DNA of 37,184 bases from Candidatus Moraniibacteriota bacterium (GCA_016867255.1 VGKB01000002.1:1-37184); one strand, 5' to 3'; shown: positions 1-5,995, numbered from the stretch's first letter. Made by a program: numbers and translations. The notes: generated by a model from the letters alone, not told the origin.

Positions 1-363
1 GGGGTAACGGTGGAAGCGAAAAAAACGGTAGATATGAATCGTCCCGCGCCAGAACGGTACAGGGCAAGGGTGGAAGTGCGCGACACCGGCATCGGGATCA
101 AAAAAGAAGAGCAGGCAAACCTTTTCAAGAAATTCGTGCGCGCCGGCGAGGGCAGCAAGGTAAACGTGGTGGGCACCGGACTGGGACTTTATGTGGTTCG
201 CAAAATGATTGAGGCCCATAAAGGCAGAATTTGGGCCGAGTCCGCCGGCGAGGGCCGCGGCTCAAGTTTTATTATTGAGCTGCCGCTTAATCTGCCTCAT
301 CCTCCCGAAAAGGAGTTTGTGAAAAGAGTGGTGATGGAAAAAGACTTGAGCCCTAAAACTTAA
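1..363 (+). CDS. Sensor histidine kinase, C-terminal ATP-binding part (5' end outside window)
   Basis: The frame is open from the first base, so this is the 3' part of a longer gene; the GTG at 10 is only the first in-frame start-like codon. The protein shows the G1 box DTGIGI and the G2 box GTGLGLYVVRKM, followed by the usual GHL-ATPase end (AESAGEGRGSSFIIELPL). These motifs bind ATP in the catalytic domain of two-component sensor kinases. The H-box and sensor region lie upstream of the window. A short tail of about 20 residues follows the domain. The next gene starts one base after the stop codon, so the two are probably co-transcribed. The family call is secure; the signal it senses is unknown. 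Confidence 0.93.
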   Translation, partial: GVTVEAKKTVDMNRPAPERYRARVEVRDTGIGIKKEEQANLFKKFVRAGEGSKVNVVGTGLGLYVVRKMIEAHKGRIWAESAGEGRGSSFIIELPLNLPHPPEKEFVKRVVMEKDLSPKT

Positions 364-364
364 A

Positions 365-1000
365 ATGAAACCCAAAAACCCAAAATTAAACTCAAGTATG
401 GCCAATAAAATATTCTTCATTGTTTTCGGCTTGCTGATCGCCGGGTCAGTGGCGGTTACTTATTGGCGCATCATGGTAAAACGCGATTACATCATTTCCG
501 CCCAGCAGGAATGCGATCCGGCTCTGGAAGCCTGTTTCGTTTATGAATGCGATCCAGAGGACCCGGAAGATCCGGAATGCGCCGCTCTTCCCGAAGAAGA
601 ACGCGTAAACTACTACAAAATCATCAGGAAAAACGCCAAAAACATTCCGCCCTGCGATGCCCAGAACAACGAATGCCCCGAAGTTTTGATTTGTGAAGAA
701 GGTGAGGAAGAATGTGAATTTGAATACTGCACCGAAGAAAATGTTCCCGAGGGAGAGTCATGCAATAATCCGGAAGAATATCTGGCGGAAAACCCGCCGG
801 AGGAATGCGGTTGTGAAGGAGAAGACGCGGATTCGCCTTTGACGGAAAAAGAGACTGAAACTGACGTGGATTCAGCGGAACCTGAAACTCCTGAGGTTGA
901 AGCTGAAACTGGCGCAGGCGAAGAAACGGCTGGAGACACTGCCGGCAGCGAGGAAGAATCCGCCGAAGAATCCTCCTGCGACTGCTCCGCCGAGGAGTAA
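365..1000 (+). CDS. Membrane-anchored Cys- and Glu-rich protein of unknown function
   Basis: 211 residues. A short basic N-terminus is followed by one hydrophobic segment (about residues 15-34), so the protein is probably anchored with its bulk outside the cell. Residues 49-150 carry many cysteines spaced in acidic context (ECDPALEAC, YECDPEDPEDPEC, CEEGEEECEFEYC, EECGCEGE), and the last 60 residues are a low-complexity Glu/Thr/Ser/Ala tail ending in CDCSAEE. The pattern suggests a disulfide-rich or metal-binding extracytoplasmic region followed by a flexible acidic tail. I recognise no family. It starts one base after the kinase stop codon, so translational coupling and a shared envelope role are plausible. 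No terminator is evident before the leader at 1051. Confidence 0.8.
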   Translation: MKPKNPKLNSSMANKIFFIVFGLLIAGSVAVTYWRIMVKRDYIISAQQECDPALEACFVYECDPEDPEDPECAALPEEERVNYYKIIRKNAKNIPPCDAQNNECPEVLICEEGEEECEFEYCTEENVPEGESCNNPEEYLAENPPEECGCEGEDADSPLTEKETETDVDSAEPETPEVEAETGAGEETAGDTAGSEEESAEESSCDCSAEE

Positions 1001-1020
1001 ACCCCTGGAAGGTACCCCCA

Positions 1021-1048
1021 AGGACATTTCTAAAAATTTGTAAGAAAA
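1021..1048 (+). repeat. 28-bp direct repeat, copy 1
   Basis: This 28-bp AT-rich string, starting AGGACATTTC, occurs identically at 3244-3271. Here it ends 13 bases before a TTGACA -35 box. The other copy lies about 12 bases before a TTGCAA -35 candidate. It may be an upstream promoter element or an insertion boundary. Confidence 0.75.
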
Positions 1049-1050
1049 AT

Positions 1051-1200
1051 CCCGATTTTGCTTGACAATTTTGTATAAATGGCCAGAATTAAGAGTTGCC
1101 GTAATAGCAAGTTCTTTGAAAAAACCGAGTTTTACTCGGTCCACGCGAGAACCCGGTCTACCCGGTTAACTCGTGAACAATCTCCGTAGGAGGTGCCGCG
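1051..1200 (+). promoter_or_regulatory. Promoter and boxB-boxA-like structured leader (copy A)
   Basis: The -35 is TTGACA (1062-1067) and the best -10 is CAGAAT (1084-1089), with a 16-bp spacer. Near the expected transcript start a small hairpin TTGC...GCAA is followed at 1111-1122 by GTTCTTTGAAAA, identical to the core of Gram-positive rRNA boxA. A hairpin ACCGAG-loop-CTCGGT follows (1124-1140), then further pairing segments and a strong Shine-Dalgarno (GTAGGAGGTG) just before the ATG at 1201. The stretch 1051-1206 matches 5155-5310 with 4 differences in 156 bases and no gaps. Two of those differences fall in the hairpin loop, which keeps the stem intact. Confidence 0.7.
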
Positions 1201-1335
1201 ATGAACGGCAAGCTGAGTTGGCTGAAGCGTGCCGCGAACTCCATCGCGGCGCAAACTAAGAAACCCTTAAACTTCTTATATGCTTGGCGAGTCCGCCTCG
1301 CCACCATCGGAACTTTCCACCATTATAAAAATTAA
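1201..1335 (+). CDS. Small 44-residue protein behind leader A
   Basis: A 44-codon frame starts at the ATG placed correctly behind the AGGAGG of leader A. The product begins MNGKLSWLKRAANSIAA and ends in HHYKN. Its start resembles that of the 190-residue membrane protein at 5305 (MN...WLKR.A...AA), which has a nearly identical leader, so the two are probably diverged or truncated paralogues. There is no membrane segment; it is short, basic and possibly amphipathic. A hairpin GGCGAG-TCCGC-CTCGCC (1286-1302) lies inside the 3' part of the frame. It could be a real small protein, or the remnant of a longer gene whose 3' part was replaced by the region carrying the methyltransferase. Confidence 0.5.
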   Translation: MNGKLSWLKRAANSIAAQTKKPLNFLYAWRVRLATIGTFHHYKN

Positions 1336-1351
1336 ATACCCCGTTGCAAGA

Positions 1352-1882
1352 TCAACAACTCCCCTTAATTCTAAAATGTCCCGTTGAGTGAGTGTGTTTA
1401 TATTTCATTTTGCCATGAGGTTTATCCCGAATAACTTTAAAATCTGGATTTGCGTGGAACTTTTCTGCTAATAATTTCAACTCCTCTTTCGTCGGGAAAA
1501 ATACTTCTGTTTTTCTCTTCTCCCTCATATTTTTTACTGTTTTGTCATCTGACATAAGCATTCTGACAATTATTTCCCCCCCTAGCCTAAGCTTCTCGTA
1601 GTATTTTTCGATGAGATCGTATGCTTCTTTTTTGGACATGAACATCAACACGTAAGAGAAAATAACCAAGTCAAATTTTATATTTAAATCAACATCCCTT
1701 ATATTTTTATTTATTAAGGTTATGCTTTTTTCTTGATGAGCTTTCTTGATGTTCCTCCTAGCCGCTTCAAAAATAGTTTTGTTTTTTTCAACTCCAAAAA
1801 CAATAAATCCCTTTTTAGCAAAATCAATTGCCTCTATAGCTTCACCGCAGCCAACATCTAAGAGTCTTTTTCTGTTCATCAT
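1352..1882 (-). CDS. Class I SAM-dependent methyltransferase
   Basis: 176 residues. The N-terminus carries motif I, LLDVGCGEA (residues 7-15), the glycine-rich loop that binds S-adenosylmethionine. It is followed by an acidic residue after beta-2 (FGVEKN), a motif II-like IRDVDL and a post-motif strand FDLVIFSYVLMF typical of the Rossmann-like class I fold. The arrangement is close to the TehB/methyltransferase_11 group; the substrate cannot be read from the sequence. The coding strand is AT-rich, unlike the housekeeping region. It sits just downstream, on the same strand, of a SPASM-type radical SAM relic. The two could once have formed a modification operon, but that is inference. Confidence 0.85.
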   Translation of the reverse strand: MMNRKRLLDVGCGEAIEAIDFAKKGFIVFGVEKNKTIFEAARRNIKKAHQEKSITLINKNIRDVDLNIKFDLVIFSYVLMFMSKKEAYDLIEKYYEKLRLGGEIIVRMLMSDDKTVKNMREKRKTEVFFPTKEELKLLAEKFHANPDFKVIRDKPHGKMKYKHTHSTGHFRIKGSC

Positions 1883-1950
1883 ATTTAAAAATAGTAAATT
1901 TTGAGAATGAGGCGTGACTTATTTGAATTTAAATGACGCCTCTTTTTTTG

Positions 1951-2127
1951 TCATAAACTTCTCCAACACTGAGGATCTTTTTTTCTCCAATCGCCGCTAT
2001 ATTGCCCATAAGAAACAGCTGGGCACCCTCGGCAATAAAACTTTAGTTCGCACCTAGCGCATTCCATTATTTATAGCAAGGCGCTGTCCTTGAAAATTTG
2101 TGAAATGACGACAGGGATCCCCCTCAT
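1951..2127 (-). pseudogene. C-terminal fragment of a SPASM-domain radical SAM protein
   Basis: On the minus strand the ATG at 2067 opens a 38-codon frame with MECARCELKFYC, RGCPAVSYG and GDWRKKDPQCW. The Cys spacing CX2CX5CX2C followed by a distant DPQC is the C-terminal signature of SPASM domains, which bind auxiliary iron-sulfur clusters in radical SAM maturases. Reading upstream in the same frame crosses one TAA (2071-2073) and continues through SQIFKDSALL back to the ATG at 2127, which also suits the segment before the SPASM cysteines. No radical SAM CX3CX2C core is present upstream; the Doc toxin gene begins there instead. I therefore read it as a relic with an internal stop. A free-standing 38-residue Cys protein is the alternative. 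Confidence 0.55.
2069..2095. repeat. 27-bp direct repeat flanking the Doc module, copy 1
   Basis: The 27-bp string beginning ATTTATAGCAAGG is repeated exactly at 2958-2984. It contains a small hairpin CAAGG-CGCTGT-CCTTG. The core 11 bases also occur inverted at 10008-10018. The two full copies bracket only the toxin-antitoxin genes and their promoter, so they may mark the ends of a mobile or recombined cassette, or be members of a REP-like family. Confidence 0.75.
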
Positions 2128-2146
2128 TGGCGATCTTTCTGGAAAT

Positions 2147-2575
2147 TTACTTAATGTAGCTAATCAGGTAGGTGTCAATAAATTTCTTGATGGCCGCTAC
2201 GGTTTCGTCTTTTAATTTTGGATTGCTTTCCGCCACCCACTTGGCAAAATTGTATAATTCCCTGTTGTCGACTTTCACCCATTTCTTGTTCTTGTAGAGA
2301 AAATAAAACAAGGTGGTCATGGCTATCCGCTTGTTGCCATTTTCGAAAGGATGGTTCTTTATCATTAAATAAAACAAGATGGAAGCTTTGCCCAAAAGCC
2401 CCTGGTACAGTAATTTTTTCCCAAAAGTTTGAAATGGAACCGCCACACAGCTTTCTAATATCCCCGGAAAGCGTGAATTAAAATCGGGGATCGGTTCGTC
2501 CCAGCGCATCATTTCCCTCGCCAGAATATGGGTTACGTGTTTGATTTCAAAAATGGTTAGCGGTTTTATTTTCAT
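2147..2575 (-). CDS. doc: Doc/Fic family death-on-curing toxin
   Basis: 142 residues, the usual length for Doc proteins. The Fic signature HPFENGNKR (residues 75-83) is intact: the catalytic His, the phosphate-binding Gly-Asn and the Arg are all present. An N-terminal segment like those of Doc proteins (LTIFEIKHVTHIL) precedes it. Fic proteins transfer nucleotide or phosphate groups onto target proteins; Doc of phage P1 phosphorylates elongation factor Tu. Which reaction this one performs cannot be told from the sequence. The start codon overlaps the stop of the upstream helix-turn-helix gene (ATGA), the usual antitoxin-first arrangement. The module stands alone between two 27-bp direct repeats. 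Confidence 0.9.
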   Translation of the reverse strand: MKIKPLTIFEIKHVTHILAREMMRWDEPIPDFNSRFPGILESCVAVPFQTFGKKLLYQGLLGKASILFYLMIKNHPFENGNKRIAMTTLFYFLYKNKKWVKVDNRELYNFAKWVAESNPKLKDETVAAIKKFIDTYLISYIK

Positions 2576-2826
2576 TCCTTCCCTAATAAAATTAGTGTTT
2601 CTTTGTATTCTTTGACCGTTTTCCGCACCGATTTTTCAATTTCTTTTTTCTCTTTTTCGGACGGTTCCTTTTTAAAAATATCTGGAAGGTTTTTCCTCTC
2701 AATGGCATAGATCCGACCGATTTTTTCCGCCTTTAACTTGCCCGACTTTATCTTTTTAAACACGGCGATCCGGCTGATTCCCAAAATTTTCGCCATTTCG
2801 GCAGTAGTGAAATGTTTTTTTATCAT
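2572..2826 (-). CDS. Helix-turn-helix (excisionase-type) antitoxin partner of Doc
   Basis: 84 residues. The N-terminal half, beginning FTTAEMAKILGIS and continuing to GRIYAIERKNL, is a MerR/excisionase-type helix-turn-helix DNA-binding domain. The C-terminal half is a charged helix (KEKKEIEKSVRKTVKEYKE) that could wrap the toxin. It overlaps doc by four bases and is read first, as antitoxins usually are. The promoter just upstream holds three GTTAAC hexamers, likely operators for autoregulation. The -10 box ends only six bases before the ATG, so the mRNA may be leaderless. Pairing of an excisionase-like antitoxin with Doc is known; autoregulation here is inferred. Confidence 0.85.
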   Translation of the reverse strand: MIKKHFTTAEMAKILGISRIAVFKKIKSGKLKAEKIGRIYAIERKNLPDIFKKEPSEKEKKEIEKSVRKTVKEYKETLILLGKE

Positions 2827-2832
2827 GGGAGT

Positions 2833-2879
2833 ATTTTAATTTATGTTAACCATTTAGTCAATAGTTAACAATCGTTAAC
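2833..2879 (-). promoter_or_regulatory. Toxin-antitoxin promoter with three GTTAAC operator candidates
   Basis: On the minus strand, TTGACT (2856-2861) and TAAAAT (2833-2838) are separated by exactly 17 bp. GTTAAC occurs at 2845-2850 (in the spacer), 2864-2869 and 2874-2879 (upstream). These palindromic hexamers overlap the RNA polymerase site, as expected for repression by the helix-turn-helix antitoxin. The predicted start point falls on or next to the ATG at 2826. Confidence 0.7.
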
Positions 2880-2957
2880 CAATTTTGCTTGACTATACAA
2901 AAAAAGGTTTCAAAATAAATACCAGAAAAGGTTGTTTGGCTTCTTTGCTAATACTTA

Positions 2958-2984
2958 ATTTATAGCAAGGCGCTGTCCTTGAAA
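2958..2984. repeat. 27-bp direct repeat flanking the Doc module, copy 2
   Basis: Exact second copy of the repeat at 2069-2095, in the same orientation, upstream of the antitoxin promoter. Sequence outside the 27 bases differs between the copies on both sides. Confidence 0.75.
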
Positions 2985-3089
2985 GCCCGCCAATTATTTG
3001 AATTTCTAATCACTGACGTCTTCAAAACGCAAAAAGTGAAAAAGCGGGAAATGAAAAGATGAAAAATAGACCAAAACTGGCCGAAACGC

Positions 3090-3118
3090 TTGACAAAACC
3101 GTGGTTATTTAATATTAC
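3090..3118 (+). promoter_or_regulatory. Sigma70-type promoter
   Basis: TTGACA (3090-3095) and TATTAC (3113-3118) have a 17-bp spacer. The -35 and spacer (CTTGACAAAACCGTGGTTAT) match the promoter at 14371 with one difference, so both belong to one promoter family in this genome. No clear boxA follows here. Confidence 0.6.
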
Positions 3119-3243
3119 TATTTCAGTAAAGTGCGATTATTTATACTTTAATGAAACAGAAAAAGTTAGTTCTCTTGGTCGTGTCCGAAACTTCCACGAT
3201 TCTCTGGAAAGAGAAATAAAGAGATACCTATGATCCTAAAAAT

Positions 3244-3271
3244 AGGACATTTCTAAAAATTTGTAAGAAAA
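3244..3271 (+). repeat. 28-bp direct repeat, copy 2
   Basis: Identical to 1021-1048. Here it lies about 12 bases upstream of a possible TTGCAA -35 box serving the ATP-grasp gene at 3357. Confidence 0.75.
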
Positions 3272-3356
3272 CCTGTCAAATGCTTGCAATAAAAATTTTT
3301 TAGTGTAGAAATAATCTAAAATGATGATTATTCTTATAACATAACTTCAAAAACCC

Positions 3357-4292
3357 ATGCCGCTGATAAATAACGACTTAAAAATTGTGGAGTTTTTCCG
3401 AAAAAATTTCAAAGAAGTTGAAAATAAATTAAGGAAAAAGAGAATAGTAATAATCTACGGTGGATTTTCTGAGGAAAGGGGAACTTCAATTGAAAGTGGT
3501 AGTTCGGTTTACAAAGAGCTTAAAAAAAACGGTTTTAAAACGATCAAGATTGATCCTTCGCAAAGAAATTTTATCCCCCTTCTAAATAAAAAAGTCGACC
3601 TTGTTTTTAATTGCCTCCATGGTTCCTTTGGGGAAAGCGGTCATCTCCCAGCAATTTTAGATTATCTAAAAGTACCCTATACGTTTTCTGGGGTTTACGC
3701 TTCTGCCGTTACAATGGATAAAATTTATTTTAAATCGATTGCCAAGAAATTAGGATTTAATTGTCCTTTAGACAATCTTGATAAGGATAAATTATCCAAA
3801 AAACAAACTAGATTCATTTATAAAAAAATCAGAGGCGGTAGTAGTAAGGGCATGCGAATAGTTGACACAATTAGGCCAAAAAATGGATGTTTTGTCGAGG
3901 AGTTCGTTGACGGAAATTTTTTAACAATGGGGATTTTTGAACAAAAGGGGTCATTTTACCCTTTGGGAATAGTATCTTTTATAGCCAGGGAGAGAGAATT
4001 TTACGATGAAGCAGCTAAGTATCAAGGGCTATACAAATATAGTAAATATAGCGGAGCAAACGCGGAGAAGATTAGAGAAATATCTATAAAGGTTTCTGAT
4101 TTTTTGGATATAAAAGGCGCTGCCCGCCTTGATTTTATCGAAAAGGATAGCCAGCTTTTCCTGCTGGAAATTAACAGTGTGCCCGGCATCTACCCTAAAA
4201 GTAATTTGGCTTGTTCCGCCCGGCTCGCGAATTTTAGCTACTATGAATTACTGGTTTGGATACTAAACAACGCCGGTTATTCAAAATTATAA
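3357..4292 (+). CDS. D-alanine-D-alanine ligase-like ATP-grasp enzyme
   Basis: 311 residues. Ddl-type motifs occur in order: the N-terminal loop GGFSEERGTSIESG (residues 35-48), LHGSFGESG (87-95), SGVYASAVTMDK (111-122), a lysine in an ATP-grasp loop (KKIRGGSSKGM) and the C-terminal metal-binding LEINSVPGI. Ddl enzymes join two D-alanines through an acyl phosphate at the cost of ATP. The segment between 130 and 160 is shorter than in housekeeping Ddl. The partner gene is a C39-like peptidase only six bases downstream, not a mur gene. This suggests a dedicated peptide- or amino-acid-ligation role rather than general cell-wall synthesis, although ordinary Ddl function is not excluded. Low GC marks it as accessory. 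Confidence 0.82.
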   Translation: MPLINNDLKIVEFFRKNFKEVENKLRKKRIVIIYGGFSEERGTSIESGSSVYKELKKNGFKTIKIDPSQRNFIPLLNKKVDLVFNCLHGSFGESGHLPAILDYLKVPYTFSGVYASAVTMDKIYFKSIAKKLGFNCPLDNLDKDKLSKKQTRFIYKKIRGGSSKGMRIVDTIRPKNGCFVEEFVDGNFLTMGIFEQKGSFYPLGIVSFIAREREFYDEAAKYQGLYKYSKYSGANAEKIREISIKVSDFLDIKGAARLDFIEKDSQLFLLEINSVPGIYPKSNLACSARLANFSYYELLVWILNNAGYSKL

Positions 4293-4298
4293 TTCTAT

Positions 4299-4952
4299 AT
4301 GGGTTACGAAAAATCAAATCTCAACGATGGAAATGAGAGAGAAAAAACAGAAAGCATTATTATTGAGAACGTTCCGTTTGTTACGCAACTATACGATACA
4401 GATAATTATCAGATTCTAGGCTTTAAAGACTTAGCTGAAGCCGAACACTGGTCAAAAAGAGACTGTGGAATAGTTTGTATTGAAATGGCAGTGAGGTTTT
4501 TTCTTCCGGATCTCAAGATAAGAACAAAGGAATTAATTAATATGGGATTGCAAATCCACGCTTATAAAGAAAATGTTGGTTGGATACACGATGGTTTAGT
4601 AGAAATTGCTACCAGGTTGGGCTTGAAAGCTAGCCGGGAAAGTATCGGAGGAGATCTAGAGAAAATTAAAAACCACTTGGAGGAAAACAGACTGGTGATA
4701 GCATCCATATCGCATGGTTTTGAGGTGGGAAAAGAATATAAAGAAGAAAATGGATCAGTTTATATTGTACCGCGAGGGGGTCACTTGGCGGTTATATTCG
4801 GGATAACCGAAAAACTAGGGAAAATTAAGAGTATTTATCTTCACCACCCTTCTCCATACAAAACATATAGCTGGAAAAACTATTCAGTTTCAGCTAACAA
4901 ATTTATGGGTTCTTTCTCCGAAAGAGGAAACATCATTTCCCTGGGTAAGTAA
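4299..4952 (+). CDS. C39-like papain-fold cysteine peptidase
   Basis: 217 residues with no signal peptide or membrane segment. A nucleophile motif KRDCGIVCIEMA (Cys56) is followed by GGHLAVIFGI (His162) and a strand ending YLHHPSP, the order and spacing of peptidase_C39_2 domains. The usual third residue (Asp in DP) is replaced by His/Ser here (HHPS). C39 peptidases cut leader peptides at double-glycine sites in ABC exporters; stand-alone C39_2 proteins are mostly uncharacterised. It is six bases downstream of the Ddl-like ligase, so the two are very probably co-translated. A joint ligase/hydrolase or peptide-processing role is inference. Confidence 0.72.
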   Translation: MGYEKSNLNDGNEREKTESIIIENVPFVTQLYDTDNYQILGFKDLAEAEHWSKRDCGIVCIEMAVRFFLPDLKIRTKELINMGLQIHAYKENVGWIHDGLVEIATRLGLKASRESIGGDLEKIKNHLEENRLVIASISHGFEVGKEYKEENGSVYIVPRGGHLAVIFGITEKLGKIKSIYLHHPSPYKTYSWKNYSVSANKFMGSFSERGNIISLGK

Positions 4953-5154
4953 AGATTTTGTCGTTCCAAGCCGACAGAGAAAAAATAAGGTTTATTATTG
5001 ACTATTGCGATAAAAATAACATCGATTACATCGGCCAAACTGGGTTAACCCCAACCCTGCCTGTATAAATCTCGGGTGTCTTTTATATTTTTAAAGCTAC
5101 AATGTTTTTTCGGATCATCAATAATAGAATAGAGGGGAGATTTTAGCCCGAAAC

Positions 5155-5304
5155 CCCGATTTTGCTTGACAATTTTGTATAAATGGCCAGAATTAAGAGT
5201 TGCCGTAATGGCAAGTTCTTTGAAAAAACCGAGTTTCGCTCGGTCCACGCGAGAACCCGGTCTACCCGGTTAACTCGTGAACAATCTCTGTAGGAGGTGC
5301 CGCG
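5155..5304 (+). promoter_or_regulatory. Promoter and boxB-boxA-like structured leader (copy B)
   Basis: TTGACA (5166-5171) and CAGAAT (5188-5193) have a 16-bp spacer. The 5' hairpin TTGCC-GTAAT-GGCAA lies directly before GTTCTTTGAAAA (boxA core, 5215-5226). The hairpin ACCGAG-TTTCG-CTCGGT follows at 5228-5244, then TAGGAGGTG ahead of the ATG at 5305. The order of hairpin then boxA is that of rRNA antitermination leaders. It is 97% identical to leader A. Confidence 0.72.
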
Positions 5305-5877
5305 ATGAACGTTTTCGCTGAGTGGCTGAAGAGATGCGCCGCGTTCTTCGCGGCCCATTGGGAAAAACTGAAAAAGCTGGGAATTACTGTTATTGGATGG
5401 ACTAGCAATAGCGCCGTGGAGGCCGCGTTTAATTACGTGATCTACCCATTCATTATTGTGAAGTTTGGCGTTTTGCTTGGCGTTTCCATTGCGGTAATAG
5501 CTTCTTTCACAATTTGTTGCCTGACTTTTCGTTTTTACGATTGGTCTCAAAAGGACTGGTTCGGAATCGAGAAGATAAAAGAGATTCGCGAAGGAAAGGG
5601 AGATACAAAGGTTGGATGGTTCGCTTCGCGTTTTTTAAAAGGTAGCAAGTGGTTGGCTTTTGTCTACATCACATTCAAATTTGATGCTTTTATGGCAACC
5701 ATATTCATGCGGGAAGGAGCGTATCAATTCAACGAACTGAGCCGGAGAGACAAAAAAATCTTCCTGTTTAGCTTCTTCCTTAGCGCCATCACATGGTGGC
5801 CACTAGTTTGCGGGGTTCTCTATGGAGGAGAGTGGGCCTGGGAAACTTGGTTCAAAGATCTCGCAAACATTTTTTAG
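5305..5877 (+). CDS. Multi-pass membrane protein of unknown function
   Basis: 190 residues. The start is fixed by a strong AGGAGG. An amphipathic N-terminus (MNVFAEWLKRCAAFFAAHWEKLKK) precedes about three to four hydrophobic segments (residues 47-80 as a pair, about 115-130, about 148-168). Between them is a conserved-looking cytoplasmic loop (FRFYDWSQKDWFGIEKIKEIREGKG). I recognise no named domain; proteins with the FYDWSKKDWxGIE pattern occur among hypothetical membrane proteins of Parcubacteria as far as I recall. It is a monocistronic unit with its own promoter, boxA-type leader and strong terminator, so its expression is separately controlled. Confidence 0.85.
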   Translation: MNVFAEWLKRCAAFFAAHWEKLKKLGITVIGWTSNSAVEAAFNYVIYPFIIVKFGVLLGVSIAVIASFTICCLTFRFYDWSQKDWFGIEKIKEIREGKGDTKVGWFASRFLKGSKWLAFVYITFKFDAFMATIFMREGAYQFNELSRRDKKIFLFSFFLSAITWWPLVCGVLYGGEWAWETWFKDLANIF

Positions 5878-5891
5878 TAAATGACCCTGAC

Positions 5892-5921
5892 GGCGGCGTT
5901 GTTCCAACAACGCCGCCTTTT
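5892..5921 (+). terminator. Rho-independent terminator of the 5305 gene
   Basis: A perfect 12-bp stem GGCGGCGTTGTT / AACAACGCCGCC has a 2-base loop and is followed by TTTT. It begins 14 bases after the stop codon. Confidence 0.9.
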
Positions 5922-5940
5922 AAAAAAAATCATTCCACCG

Positions 5941-5969
5941 TTGCGGATTTAATAAATTGGGATTATGAT
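5941..5969 (+). promoter_or_regulatory. Promoter of the GNAT gene
   Basis: TTGCGG (5941-5946) and TATGAT (5964-5969) have a 17-bp spacer and lie 27 bases before the GTG start. Confidence 0.55.
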
Positions 5970-5995
5970 TTATCCGCTAGAATAATCTAAGCAAT

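Larger units (their letters stand above)
2985..3356 (+). other. Intergenic region with one strong promoter and no convincing gene
   Basis: The region is AT-rich. It holds a promoter at 3090-3118, a 28-bp repeat copy at 3244-3271, and a second possible promoter (TTGCAA 3284-3289, TAGAAA 3306-3311, 16-bp spacer) ahead of the ATP-grasp gene. A 22-codon frame (3151-3219, MKQKKLVLLVVSETS...) follows the first promoter but has no Shine-Dalgarno; it may be the decayed start of a leader-controlled small gene. Confidence 0.5.

Noticed and set aside
613..939. Minus-strand open frame of 108 codons
   Set aside because: It is the antisense of the Glu/Cys-rich gene; its Ser/Val/Pro-rich product simply mirrors GAA/GAG codons on the other strand.
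872..1144. Minus-strand frame sharing its N-terminus with one at 5045-5248
   Set aside because: The similarity comes only from the duplicated leader DNA (1051-1206 and 5155-5310) read backwards; the frames run into unrelated sequence and have no start signals.
5020..5063. Possible gene fragment reading IDYIGQTGLTPTLPV
   Set aside because: It is short, without start signals and not assignable to a family; too little to report as a relic.
5143..5550. Minus-strand frame of 135 codons
   Set aside because: It covers the leader and the start of the membrane protein gene in antisense and lacks a start signal.
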